Source: Asinibacterium sp. OR53 (GTDB lineage: Bacteria > Bacteroidota > Bacteroidia > Chitinophagales > Chitinophagaceae). From it: 64,000 bases of DNA. The stretch spans positions 496,001-560,000 of the forward strand of contig NZ_KI911562.1 of NCBI RefSeq assembly GCF_000515315.1, given 5' to 3'. The translations under genes were made by a program, and so were the position numbers. Shown here one piece after another: positions 36,251-44,452 of the stretch (its first letter is position 1; every line of letters starts with the position of its first letter). Under the pieces are notes generated by a model that was given only the letters and a program-made list of their open reading frames with translations, was not told the DNA's origin and searched no databases.

Positions 36251-36631
36251 TTATCCCACTGCTGTTACACTGATCTCCACATTTACGCCTTTGGGCAAGC
36301 CTTTCACCGCAACTGTCTCACGGGCAGGATAAGCACCTGTAAAATAAGAACCATAGATTTCGTTTACCGATGCAAAAAGGTTCATATCGCTGAGGAAGAT
36401 GGTGGTTTTGACGATATGGGAAAAATCCAGCTTCGCTTCTTCGAGTATGGCCTGGATATTTTTCATCACTTGGTGCGTCTCCGCCTGAATCGTACCGGTT
36501 TCAAGCGCTCCTGTTTCAGGAATGATGGCCACCTGGCCACTCACAAATAAAAAGCCATTGGCGCGGATGGCTTGGTTATAAGGCCCGATAGGAGCCGGCG
36601 CTTTGTCGGTTTGCACAATCTGTTTTGACAT
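36251..36631 (-). CDS. RidA-family enamine/imine deaminase
   Basis: 126 aa from the ATG at 36631 (a TTG reading 24 nt upstream is less likely). The sequence is a textbook RidA/YjgF: APAPIGPYNQAIRANGFLFVSGQ at the N-terminus, VMKNIQAILEEAKLDFSHIVKTTIFL in the middle, and YPARETVAVKGLPKGVNVEISVTAV at the end, with the carboxylate-binding Arg in PARET and the usual C-terminal Glu. It forms trimers that hydrolyse reactive 2-aminoacrylate from PLP enzymes, protecting the cell. It is divergent from the following gene, whose promoter lies in the 67-nt gap. Confidence 0.95.
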   Translation of the reverse strand: MSKQIVQTDKAPAPIGPYNQAIRANGFLFVSGQVAIIPETGALETGTIQAETHQVMKNIQAILEEAKLDFSHIVKTTIFLSDMNLFASVNEIYGSYFTGAYPARETVAVKGLPKGVNVEISVTAVG

Positions 36632-36684
36632 CTGGTTTGTTTTGATCCGTTGCAAATTGATGCATTTCTATCATCCTGCCAACC

Positions 36685-36692
36685 TAAATTTG
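36685..36692 (+). promoter_or_regulatory. Promoter -7 box of the 3HCDH-domain/tsaB unit (near-leaderless)
   Basis: Reads TAAATTTG, a perfect TAnnTTTG match, 6 nt before the ATG at 36699. It also decides that start over two ATGs further upstream that lie before or inside the promoter. Confidence 0.45.
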
Positions 36693-36698
36693 CGTTCT

Positions 36699-37304
36699 AT
36701 GCACATTGCAATACAGGCAAATACACAACAGAAGGAATTGTTGCTGCAAAAAGGCATTCCGGCCGGCATCAGCGTAAGTTGGTTGGCGGAAGGCATGGCA
36801 TTGCCTGTTGCCGATGCCTATTTCGATTTTTTGGGTGTGGGTGATGTATTCGCAACCATAAAAGAACAGCCTATTTTTATCAATGAAGTACTGCGCACTA
36901 GCAGGCAACTCCCGCTGAATTGCATTCGTATCAATGCCTGGAATAGTTTCCTCGAAAGACCTGTATTGGAAATAGCGGGAGAAAATAACAGGGCTGCGGG
37001 AGAAAACATACTCCGGTCATTGAACTGGAAATACCAATGGGTTCCGGATGAACCTGGTTTTATTGCTGCCAGGATAGTATGCATGATCATCAATGAAGCT
37101 TATTTCGCACTGGGTCAGGAACTAAGTTCCAAAAATGAGATTGATATCGCTATGAAACTGGGTACCAATTACCCGATGGGACCGTTTGAATGGGCAGAGC
37201 AGATCGGTACCCGGCAGGTATATGATTTATTGAAAATACTGGAGCGTGAAGACAAACGCTATACGCCGTCCGGACTGCTCGAAAAAGAAGCGTTGCAATC
37301 ATAA
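36699..37304 (+). CDS. 3-hydroxyacyl-CoA dehydrogenase C-terminal-domain protein lacking a recognisable NAD-binding motif
   Basis: 201 aa. Residues about 120-195 match the helical C-terminal domain of 3-hydroxyacyl-CoA dehydrogenases: GFIAARIVCMIINEAYFALGQ, then SKNEIDIAMKLGTNYPMGPFEWAEQIG. In the full enzymes (about 280-300 aa) this follows a Rossmann domain with GxGxxG and a catalytic His. Here the N-terminus reads MHIAIQANTQQKELLLQKG, with no glycine motif, and the first ~110 residues look like a shrunken, altered version of that fold. A dehydrogenase activity is therefore doubtful; a binding or scaffold role is possible. The tsaB ATG follows its stop after 1 nt. Confidence 0.75.
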   Translation: MHIAIQANTQQKELLLQKGIPAGISVSWLAEGMALPVADAYFDFLGVGDVFATIKEQPIFINEVLRTSRQLPLNCIRINAWNSFLERPVLEIAGENNRAAGENILRSLNWKYQWVPDEPGFIAARIVCMIINEAYFALGQELSSKNEIDIAMKLGTNYPMGPFEWAEQIGTRQVYDLLKILEREDKRYTPSGLLEKEALQS

Positions 37305-37305
37305 G

Positions 37306-38004
37306 ATGCCAACCATTTTACATATAGATACAGCTACAGAGCAGGCGGGTGTTTGTATCAGCCGTGATCAAACCGTTCTGCACCTGCTCGAAAGTCCCGA
37401 CCAGAAAAACCATGCGGCTTTTGTGCAACCTGCTATTCAACAGTTATTACAGGAAACGGGCATTGCGCTTTCAGGCATTGATGCAGTGGCCGTGGTAGCC
37501 GGACCGGGCAGTTATACCGGACTGCGGGTGGGACTGGCCTCCGCCAAAGGCATTTGTTATGCCCTCCAAAAACCTCTTATCCTGTTGAACACCTTAAAAG
37601 TGATGGCGCAGGCATTGATTGGCAATAGTTCCACCACGCAGGACCCTGTTGTTGGCAACGACCTTGTTTGTCCCCTGATCGACGCCCGCCGGATGGAAGT
37701 GTTTACAGCAGTGTACGACACATCATTGCGGGAAACCTGGCCACCGCAGGCATTGATACTGGAACCGGGTTCTTTCAGCAGTTTGCTCGATAAGGGCCGT
37801 GTGCATTTTTGTGGAAGTGGTCTGCAAAAACTGGAGGGATTGATCCATCATGCCCATGCTGTTTTTCACCATTCCGGTCACAGTGTAAGGGATATGATAA
37901 CGCTTGCGGAAGAAGCCTTTGAGGCTCAATCTTTTGCTGATCTTGCCTATAGTGAGCCTTTATATGTCAAAGAGTTTTTTGATAGTTCTAAAGCCGTTAG
38001 GTAA
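37306..38004 (+). CDS. tsaB: tRNA threonylcarbamoyladenosine biosynthesis protein TsaB
   Basis: 232 aa from the ATG at 37306, directly after the stop of the preceding gene; an earlier in-frame Met would overlap that gene by 59 nt. MPTILHIDTATEQAGVCI and VAVVAGPGSYTGLRVGLASAKGICYAL are diagnostic of the ASKHA-fold TsaB. With TsaD and TsaE it transfers the threonylcarbamoyl group to A37 of ANN-decoding tRNAs; TsaB is the scaffold partner of TsaD and is not catalytic itself. Length is normal for the family. It is probably cotranscribed with the 3HCDH-domain gene. Confidence 0.93.
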   Translation: MPTILHIDTATEQAGVCISRDQTVLHLLESPDQKNHAAFVQPAIQQLLQETGIALSGIDAVAVVAGPGSYTGLRVGLASAKGICYALQKPLILLNTLKVMAQALIGNSSTTQDPVVGNDLVCPLIDARRMEVFTAVYDTSLRETWPPQALILEPGSFSSLLDKGRVHFCGSGLQKLEGLIHHAHAVFHHSGHSVRDMITLAEEAFEAQSFADLAYSEPLYVKEFFDSSKAVR

Positions 38005-38110
38005 AGTATTTTTTTGTATTCACAAAAATTATACTATAAAACCCGAACATTATTGTAGCTTTACAGGTGCAATTAGAGTTTCTTAACCCCCCAATATAAC
38101 TTTTATTGTC

Positions 38111-38446
38111 ATGAGTCAATCATTACAGTCTGTTGTTCTCAACAACGGCAAAACGCAACTAAAAGTTGATTTCTTGCATACCAAGAAAGCAGCTCTTATC
38201 CTTCGATCGGTGAATCACAAGCTTCGTCAGCAGATCATCAAATTACTGGATGATCATCAGAAAATGACCGTTACTGAAATTTATGTAAAACTGAGGCTTG
38301 AACAATCTGTTGCTTCGCAGCACCTGGCTATCCTGAGAAGGGCCGGCATTGTGAGTACTGCGCGTGATGGAAAATTTATTTTTTATTCTGTCAACTATAC
38401 CCGCTTGGCTGAAGTAGTGGGATTTGTTGAAACCTTGGTAGCCTGA
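38111..38446 (+). CDS. ArsR-type winged-helix transcriptional regulator
   Basis: 111 aa. The HTH is MTVTEIYVKLRLEQSVASQHLAILRRAGIVSTARDGKFIFYSVN, typical of the ArsR/SmtB family. The protein contains no cysteine at all, so it cannot sense metals or persulfide through thiols as ArsR, BigR or SqrR do. A persulfide-dioxygenase/rhodanese fusion lies 18 nt downstream, the same gene pairing as in BigR-type sulfur regulons, yet that gene also has its own -7 box. A homodimer repressing itself and the downstream gene is the simplest reading. The ~105 nt upstream have a TAGCTTTA box one mismatch from the consensus. Confidence 0.87.
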   Translation: MSQSLQSVVLNNGKTQLKVDFLHTKKAALILRSVNHKLRQQIIKLLDDHQKMTVTEIYVKLRLEQSVASQHLAILRRAGIVSTARDGKFIFYSVNYTRLAEVVGFVETLVA

Positions 38447-38451
38447 TATCT

Positions 38452-38459
38452 TAAATTTG
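38452..38459 (+). promoter_or_regulatory. Promoter -7 box of the MBL/rhodanese gene (leaderless geometry)
   Basis: Reads TAAATTTG, a perfect TAnnTTTG match, 5 nt before the ATG at 38465, in the 18-nt gap behind the ArsR-type gene. Confidence 0.45.
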
Positions 38460-38464
38460 TTGTG

Positions 38465-39880
38465 ATGTTTGTAAAACAATTGTATACGGGCTGTCTCAGT
38501 GAAGCCGCTTATTATATTGAGAGTGAGGGAGAAGCCGCAGTAATCGATCCTTTGCGAGATATTGAAGAATACCTTCAACTCGCCAGGGAACGTAATACAA
38601 CCATCAAATATATTTTCGAGACCCATTTTCATGCCGACTTTGTCAGCGGCCACCTCGACCTCGCAGCGGCAACCGGCGCTACTATTGTGTATGGTCCGGA
38701 TACCCATACTAACTTTCCTGTGCATGTAGCCAAAGACGGAGAACTGTTTTCCATTGGCAAAATGAAAATGCAGGTACTTCATACGCCCGGGCATACACTG
38801 GAAAGCAGTTGTTACCTGCTGAAAGATGAAGCAGGCAAAGACCAGGCATTATTCACAGGTGATACCTTGTTTGTGGGGGATGTGGGCCGTCCCGACCTGG
38901 CACAAAAAGGCGCCGCATTAACCATGAACGACCTGGCAGGCATGTTGTATGATAGTCTCCGGAAAAAAATATTGCCCTTGCCAGACCATGTGATCATCTA
39001 TCCTGCCCATGGAGCGGGCAGCAGTTGCGGCAAGAACCTCGGCACCGAAACATACAGTACCGTAGGTGAACAAAAACAAACGAATTATGCGCTCGCTTCA
39101 CAAAGCAAGGAAGATTTCATCAAAGCCGTCACTGAAGGATTAACGACCCCTCCTCAATATTTTCCTATTAATGCACAGATCAATAAGGAGGGGTACGAAA
39201 GCCTGGAAGCACTGCTGCAGAAAGGCATGCAGGCCTGGGATGCAGATTCATTCAGAAAAAAAGCACAGGATGAGAACATCATCTTATTAGACACCCGCAA
39301 AGCCACTGTGTTTACACAGGGCTTTGTGCCGGGGTCTGTAAGCATTGGCCTTGAGGGCCGTTTTGCCGAATGGGCAGGCAGCTTGTTACCATTCGATCAA
39401 CCTTTACTGCTTATTACAGAACCGGGACAGGAAAGAGAAACCATTGTACGATTGGCCAGAGTAGGCTTCGATAAATTCGAAGGACATCTTGCCGGTGGCT
39501 TCGAAACCTGGCAGGCAGCCGGTTTGCCCATCGATATGATCATCGATGTGGAAGCCGATGAATTGGCGATGGACATTCCCTTCGATCCCAACCTGGTGAT
39601 CGTGGACGTTAGAAAAGTACCTGAATATGCCGATGGCCATGTTAAACAAGCCATCAACATACCCCTTGAAACGCTCATGGATCCCGCCAGCATGGCCGAT
39701 CTCGACGAGCATCACAACATCTATGTTCACTGTGCGGGTGGTTATCGCAGTGTTATTGCCTCTTCACTTATAAAAAGACAGGGCATCCACAACCTGCGCA
39801 ACATAGCGGGTGGGTGGAGCAGTATCAAAGAATTGGGTGATAAATTCAAGATTGAAAAAAGTACGGAAGTGTTGAATTAA
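38465..39880 (+). CDS. Metallo-beta-lactamase-fold persulfide dioxygenase fused to two rhodanese domains
   Basis: 471 aa. Residues 1-240 are an ETHE1-like MBL domain with H54-F-H56-A-D58, then HTPGHTLESSC and FTGDTLFVGDVGRPDL. Residues about 265-360 are a first rhodanese domain whose active-site loop (LITEPGQE) has no cysteine and is inactive. Residues about 370-465 are a second rhodanese domain with the catalytic loop HCAGGYRS. Such fusions oxidise glutathione- or other low-molecular persulfides and move sulfane sulfur, in sulfide detoxification. An ATG follows a GTG in frame (38462); the ATG is preferred. Its last 4 nt overlap the convergent acyltransferase gene through a shared TTAA. Confidence 0.93.
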   Translation: MFVKQLYTGCLSEAAYYIESEGEAAVIDPLRDIEEYLQLARERNTTIKYIFETHFHADFVSGHLDLAAATGATIVYGPDTHTNFPVHVAKDGELFSIGKMKMQVLHTPGHTLESSCYLLKDEAGKDQALFTGDTLFVGDVGRPDLAQKGAALTMNDLAGMLYDSLRKKILPLPDHVIIYPAHGAGSSCGKNLGTETYSTVGEQKQTNYALASQSKEDFIKAVTEGLTTPPQYFPINAQINKEGYESLEALLQKGMQAWDADSFRKKAQDENIILLDTRKATVFTQGFVPGSVSIGLEGRFAEWAGSLLPFDQPLLLITEPGQERETIVRLARVGFDKFEGHLAGGFETWQAAGLPIDMIIDVEADELAMDIPFDPNLVIVDVRKVPEYADGHVKQAINIPLETLMDPASMADLDEHHNIYVHCAGGYRSVIASSLIKRQGIHNLRNIAGGWSSIKELGDKFKIEKSTEVLN

Positions 39881-40761
39881 GGGACCATCAGGTGCCCGAA
39901 TTTCTCTTCGTCGTACTGGAATTTCCAGCGACGGTGACTCCACAAATAATTATCGGGAATCTGTTTCACCGATGCTTCTATTTTGTTCACCAGTAATTTG
40001 GTCAATGCCCCGTTGGAATAAGTTTTGGGTTCTGTAGTTACCAACTCAAAATCTACCCGATAATACCCTCTTTTTACTTTGTAAAAATGTGCATATACAA
40101 TGGCTGTATTGTTCACTTTGGCTCCTTTTTCAGGCCCCCTTACAAATGGAGCGGGCTTGCCAAAGAAAGGCGCCCAGTATGCCTTTTCAGGCCCCCCGGG
40201 GTTCTGATCGGCCACCAGGATCAAAGCGTACTGATCATGAACATATTTATTAAAATCCCGCCTGAACTCCGTAGCTGGTACCAGCAGCGTACCAAATTTT
40301 GTCCTGAGTTTGTATATCAGCCTGTCAAATATTTTATTCGATAAAGGCATATACACTACTACAAAAGGATATTTACTGTCGAGCGCTACTCCCAGGTTAG
40401 CAAATTCCCAATTGAAATAATGACCGGAAATCACCTGTACATTCTGCCCGGTTGCATACAATTGATTCATTACTTCGATATTAGATGAAAACCGTTTCCT
40501 GAATGCTTTCTCACTAATAGAAATTAATTTAATGGTTTCGATAAAAGTGTCGATGAAATTATGGTAGAACTTCTTTGCGATGCTTATCCTTTCTGCCTCG
40601 CTTTTTTCAGGGAAGGCGATGGCGAGATTACCCATCACCACTTTTTTCCTGTATCCGAATACATAATACACCAATAAGTAGATACCATCACTCAGGAAAT
40701 ACAATACCCGCCAGGGTAGCAGCGATAACAGGTAAAAAATGCCATAAACGATATAATACAT
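39877..40761 (-). CDS. LpxL/HtrB-like lipid A biosynthesis acyltransferase
   Basis: 294 aa with an N-terminal TM helix. The HX4(D/E) catalytic motif is GHYFNWE, followed by FVVVYMPLSNKIFDRLI and LVADQNPG and PFFGKPAPFVRGPEKGA, all in LpxL-family order. VTTEPKTYS and IPDNYLWSHRRWK close the domain. The enzyme transfers an acyl chain to lipid A or an amino-lipid at the inner membrane. It starts 9 nt behind nadB in an ispG-nadB-acyltransferase operon, with no evident metabolic link. Bacteroidota carry several paralogues, some making ornithine or glycine lipids, so the exact acceptor is not settled. Confidence 0.88.
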   Translation of the reverse strand: MYYIVYGIFYLLSLLPWRVLYFLSDGIYLLVYYVFGYRKKVVMGNLAIAFPEKSEAERISIAKKFYHNFIDTFIETIKLISISEKAFRKRFSSNIEVMNQLYATGQNVQVISGHYFNWEFANLGVALDSKYPFVVVYMPLSNKIFDRLIYKLRTKFGTLLVPATEFRRDFNKYVHDQYALILVADQNPGGPEKAYWAPFFGKPAPFVRGPEKGAKVNNTAIVYAHFYKVKRGYYRVDFELVTTEPKTYSNGALTKLLVNKIEASVKQIPDNYLWSHRRWKFQYDEEKFGHLMVP

Positions 40762-40770
40762 GCGGGTATT

Positions 40771-42366
40771 TTAAAGGATGATGTTTTGCAGCAGTTCGCT
40801 TTTCTGCTGGTGATCGGTATTATAATGCAAACCCCTGCTTTCTTTCCGGAACTGTGCTCCTTTTACGATCAGGTATCCTACGGTGATGAGGTTCCGCAAC
40901 TCGCACAGTTGGGGCGATACTTTTGTTGTGCGATACAGTTCTTCTGTTTCTGCAAACAGGAGGTCCAGTCGTTTCATGGCCCTCTCCAATCGCACATCGG
41001 TTCGCACGATACCTACATAATCGCTCATGATCTGTTGCAATTCTTTCTGACTCTGTGTGATCAGGATCATCTCGCGCGGATCGGTGGTGCTCAATGCTTT
41101 CCAGTCTGGGATGTTTTCTGCGAAAGCAATGGCATTTATATGTTTATTCGCATCGAGGAAGCAACGGTGTCCGAATACCATGGCTTCGAGCAGACTATTG
41201 CTGGCGAGGCGGTTGGCGCCATGCAAACCGGTACTGGCACATTCTCCGCATGCATAGAGGTGTTGGATGGAGGTCCTGCCCCATTCATCTGTTTTGATGC
41301 CGCCACAACTGTAATGTGCTGCCGGCGCCACTGGTATCATCTGTTGCATCACATCGATACCTATGCTGAAGCATTTTTCGTAAATATTGGGGAAATGCCG
41401 CAGGAATTTTTCCTTGTCCATTTCCCTGCAATCGAGGTACACGTATTCGGTACCGGTGCGTTTCATTTCACTATCGATGGCACGCGCTACGATATCACGT
41501 GGTGCCAGATCTTTCCGGGCATCGTATTTTTCCATGAAAGCTTCCTCGTTCCTGTTGCGGAGGATAGCGCCATCACCCCTCACCGCTTCGGTGATCAGGA
41601 AAGAAGGGGAAACACCCGGCTCATACAATGCAGTAGGATGGAATTGTATGAACTCCATGTTTTCGATCTTGCCTTTAGCGCGATATACCATCGCAATGCC
41701 ATCACCTGTGGCTATACGTGGGTTGGTAGTAGTGCGGTATGCCTGTCCGCAGCCGCCGGTAGCCAGCAAAGTGATCCGCGCCAGTATTTTTTCAATCTGG
41801 TTAGTACGTTCGTTCAGCACATATACGCCATAACAGGTAATATCGGGTGTTGACTTGGTAACGAGGTAGCCGAGATGATGCTGGGTAATGATATCAATCA
41901 CAAAACAATGATTGATGAGTTGTATGTTGGCTACCTGCTTCATTTCTTCCAGCAAAGCACGTTCTACTTCTTTACCGGTAACATCTTTGTGATGCAGAAT
42001 GCGGTTCTCGCTGTGGCCACCTTCTTTTCCAAGACTGTACTCGCCGGTATCATCCTTATCGAAACGGGCGCCATATTCAATGATCTCCCTGATTCGCTCA
42101 GGGCCTTCTTTCACTACAATTTCCACGACCCGTTCATTGCACAATCCATCGCCTGCGATCAATGTATCCTCAATATGTTTGACAAAGCTGTCATTTTCCT
42201 CATCCCATACACCTGCAATTCCACCCTGCGCATATTTGGTGTTGGTTTCATCTACGCGGGTCTTGGTAATAACAGTCACTTGCCTGGAAGGATGCTGCTT
42301 GGCCGCTTTCAATGCATAAGTCAGTCCTGCAATACCCGATCCGATTACCAAAAAATCTGTCTGCAT
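40771..42366 (-). CDS. nadB: L-aspartate oxidase
   Basis: 531 aa. The FAD-binding GxGxxG is VIGSGIAGLTYALKAA. KYAQGGIAGVWDEENDSFVKHIEDTLIAGDGL, SLGKEGGHSENRILHHKDVTGKEVE, and PAAHYSCGGIKTDEWGRTSIQHLYACGECASTGLHGANRLASNSLLEAMVFG carry the signature residues of NadB. It oxidises aspartate to iminoaspartate, the first step of NAD synthesis, in the cytoplasm. The partners NadA and NadC are not in the window. It lies 25 nt behind ispG in the same operon. Confidence 0.96.
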   Translation of the reverse strand: MQTDFLVIGSGIAGLTYALKAAKQHPSRQVTVITKTRVDETNTKYAQGGIAGVWDEENDSFVKHIEDTLIAGDGLCNERVVEIVVKEGPERIREIIEYGARFDKDDTGEYSLGKEGGHSENRILHHKDVTGKEVERALLEEMKQVANIQLINHCFVIDIITQHHLGYLVTKSTPDITCYGVYVLNERTNQIEKILARITLLATGGCGQAYRTTTNPRIATGDGIAMVYRAKGKIENMEFIQFHPTALYEPGVSPSFLITEAVRGDGAILRNRNEEAFMEKYDARKDLAPRDIVARAIDSEMKRTGTEYVYLDCREMDKEKFLRHFPNIYEKCFSIGIDVMQQMIPVAPAAHYSCGGIKTDEWGRTSIQHLYACGECASTGLHGANRLASNSLLEAMVFGHRCFLDANKHINAIAFAENIPDWKALSTTDPREMILITQSQKELQQIMSDYVGIVRTDVRLERAMKRLDLLFAETEELYRTTKVSPQLCELRNLITVGYLIVKGAQFRKESRGLHYNTDHQQKSELLQNIIL

Positions 42367-42391
42367 ATCTGTTGTTATAATTGCTGGTTAT

Positions 42392-44404
42392 TCATAGCCC
42401 TGCCGGTTCCACCCAGGCGCCATGTTCTTTCAATATATTGATCAGCTCATCTACCGCTACTTCACTTTCCACGTTCCGCTTCACTATTTCTTTTCCTTTA
42501 TACAAAGTGATTTTACCAACCCCGCTTCCCACATATCCAAAATCGGCATCGGCCATCTCGCCGGGTCCGTTTACAATGCAACCCATGATGGCAATCTTAA
42601 CACCTTTGAGGTGATTGGTTACTTCCCTGATCCTGGCAGTGGTTTCCTGCAGGTCGAACAAAGTACGGCCGCAACTGGGACAAGAAATGTATTCTGTCTT
42701 CGATATCCGGGTACGCGTGGCTTGCAGGATACTGAAAGCCGTTGCGTTCACAAATTGTTCAACAGTGGTGTTGTTCAGGTAATTCCTGCCGCTGGTAGCG
42801 CTTTTGTTCGCTTCCAATTGTTCATAGCTTTTTGCTTTCATGCCCAGCCATATCCCATCGCCAAACCCATCGAGCAGTAATGCACCCGCTTCTGTTGCAA
42901 AATGGATCAGGTGTTCATCGGCTGTTTCCCATGAACTGTCTGTCATCAGTATCACCGGGTTCTGTATTTTTCTTTGCAGTAATTCCATGAACATGCGGCG
43001 AACAGCGGGCATTGCGTGTTGCCGGCCACTACTGAGACAAAGTATTACTGAAGGATCGTTGGCCAGTTCATCGAGGTGAGAAAAATCATTGATGGGCGTT
43101 TCATCACTGAAACAATCCAGCATCACAAAATTCTTCGAGTGCCTGTTTTCTGCCAATACAAAACCCGATGCATTATATACAGGGAAATATTTTTCCTTAT
43201 CGGCAGCCATCGCCCAGGCACCCGCATACGCAATCACTTTCAACGTTCCGGGAAGGGCAAAATCGAGTAGCTGGTGGCCGGTGAACACATAATCGGCTGC
43301 CGTATCACTGATATTCCACTTGTCGAGTTTTTCATCGTACCGGTAGCCAATGCTTTCCAGGCTAGCCGGTGTGATCTTGTCTACCTTGCTCAGATCGGCC
43401 ACTACAACAGGCACTTGTTTGCCGCCGATATTTCCCACTTCGAAACATTCCCTGCGTTGATAACTGAAAGGATCATACGGTATTTTCTCTATTGCCGGGA
43501 TGCCTGTACCAACCGATGTTGCGGATGTATAACGTTTTACCAGGTCTTTGCATACGGGTATTTCAAATTCTGGGTCTTCTGTTAAACTAACGCGTATGGT
43601 ATCTCCCACACCATCTTCCAGCAGGGTTCCGATACCGGCAGCGCTTTTAACCCTTCCATCTTCCCCGTCTCCTGCTTCTGTAACGCCCAGGTGCAGCGGA
43701 TAGCATTCACCAAATTCTGCAGCCATTTGTTGTATCAGCAAACGATAAGCCTGCACCATTACCTGCGGGTTGCTGGCTTTCATGCTCAATACAATATTGT
43801 GATAGCTTTCTCCCCTGGCGATCCTTAAAAACTCCATGGCGCTTTCTACCATGCCCATGGGTGTATCTCCATAGCGGCTCATGATGCGGTCGCTCAACGA
43901 GCCATGATTGGTACCGATGCGCATGGCTGTTCCATGTTCTTTGCAAATCTTTACCAGCGGTGTAAAGCGTTCGCGGATGCGATCGATCTCTTCCGCATAT
44001 TCCACATCGGTGTATTCGAGGAGTTCGAACTTTTTCTTATCTACATAATTACCGGGATTGACCCTTACTTTTTCTACAATACGGGCTGCGATCTCTGCTG
44101 CATTGGGTGTAAAATGGATGTCGGCAACAAGTGGCGTATGATATCCTCTTTTCCGTAGTTCGTTTTTGATGTGCAGCAGGTTCTCCGCTTCCTTCTTGCT
44201 GGGCGCCGTAATACGCACCAATTCAGCCCCTGCTTCAATACAACGGATACTTTGTTCTACCGTAGCAATGGTATCCATGGTATCCGTGGTGGTCATGGTT
44301 TGCAGCCTGATAGGATGGCCATTTCCCAATAACAAGTCTCCAATCTTCACTTCCCGGGTTGGTAGCCGTTTATACTGGGTAACAGAATTACAATACAATT
44401 GCAT
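42392..44404 (-). CDS. ispG: 4-hydroxy-3-methylbut-2-enyl diphosphate synthase, long form
   Basis: 670 aa, the long form with an inserted domain seen in Bacteroidota, Chlamydiae and plants, against about 370 aa in E. coli. The N-terminal TIM barrel starts RLPTREVKIGDLLLGNGHPIRLQTMTTTDT. The inserted part spans about residues 270-550. The C-terminal [4Fe-4S] domain has CPSCGRTLFDL (two cysteines), then IMGCIVNGPGEMADADFGYVG (third cysteine plus the conserved Glu). It makes HMBPP in the non-mevalonate isoprenoid pathway. It has its own promoter and heads the operon with nadB and an acyltransferase. Confidence 0.96.
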   Translation of the reverse strand: MQLYCNSVTQYKRLPTREVKIGDLLLGNGHPIRLQTMTTTDTMDTIATVEQSIRCIEAGAELVRITAPSKKEAENLLHIKNELRKRGYHTPLVADIHFTPNAAEIAARIVEKVRVNPGNYVDKKKFELLEYTDVEYAEEIDRIRERFTPLVKICKEHGTAMRIGTNHGSLSDRIMSRYGDTPMGMVESAMEFLRIARGESYHNIVLSMKASNPQVMVQAYRLLIQQMAAEFGECYPLHLGVTEAGDGEDGRVKSAAGIGTLLEDGVGDTIRVSLTEDPEFEIPVCKDLVKRYTSATSVGTGIPAIEKIPYDPFSYQRRECFEVGNIGGKQVPVVVADLSKVDKITPASLESIGYRYDEKLDKWNISDTAADYVFTGHQLLDFALPGTLKVIAYAGAWAMAADKEKYFPVYNASGFVLAENRHSKNFVMLDCFSDETPINDFSHLDELANDPSVILCLSSGRQHAMPAVRRMFMELLQRKIQNPVILMTDSSWETADEHLIHFATEAGALLLDGFGDGIWLGMKAKSYEQLEANKSATSGRNYLNNTTVEQFVNATAFSILQATRTRISKTEYISCPSCGRTLFDLQETTARIREVTNHLKGVKIAIMGCIVNGPGEMADADFGYVGSGVGKITLYKGKEIVKRNVESEVAVDELINILKEHGAWVEPAGL

Positions 44405-44420
44405 AACACTAAATGTGCTG

Positions 44421-44428
44421 CAAAATTA
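44421..44428 (-). promoter_or_regulatory. Promoter -7 box of the ispG-nadB operon
   Basis: Reads TAATTTTG on the minus strand, a perfect TAnnTTTG match, 16 nt before the ispG ATG at 44404. Confidence 0.5.
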
Positions 44429-44452
44429 ACTGTTAATAGGCAATAATTATTT

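Noticed and set aside
39877..39880. Overlapping stop codons of convergent genes in a TTAA
   Set aside because: A curiosity of compact genomes; both genes are complete and no function is implied.
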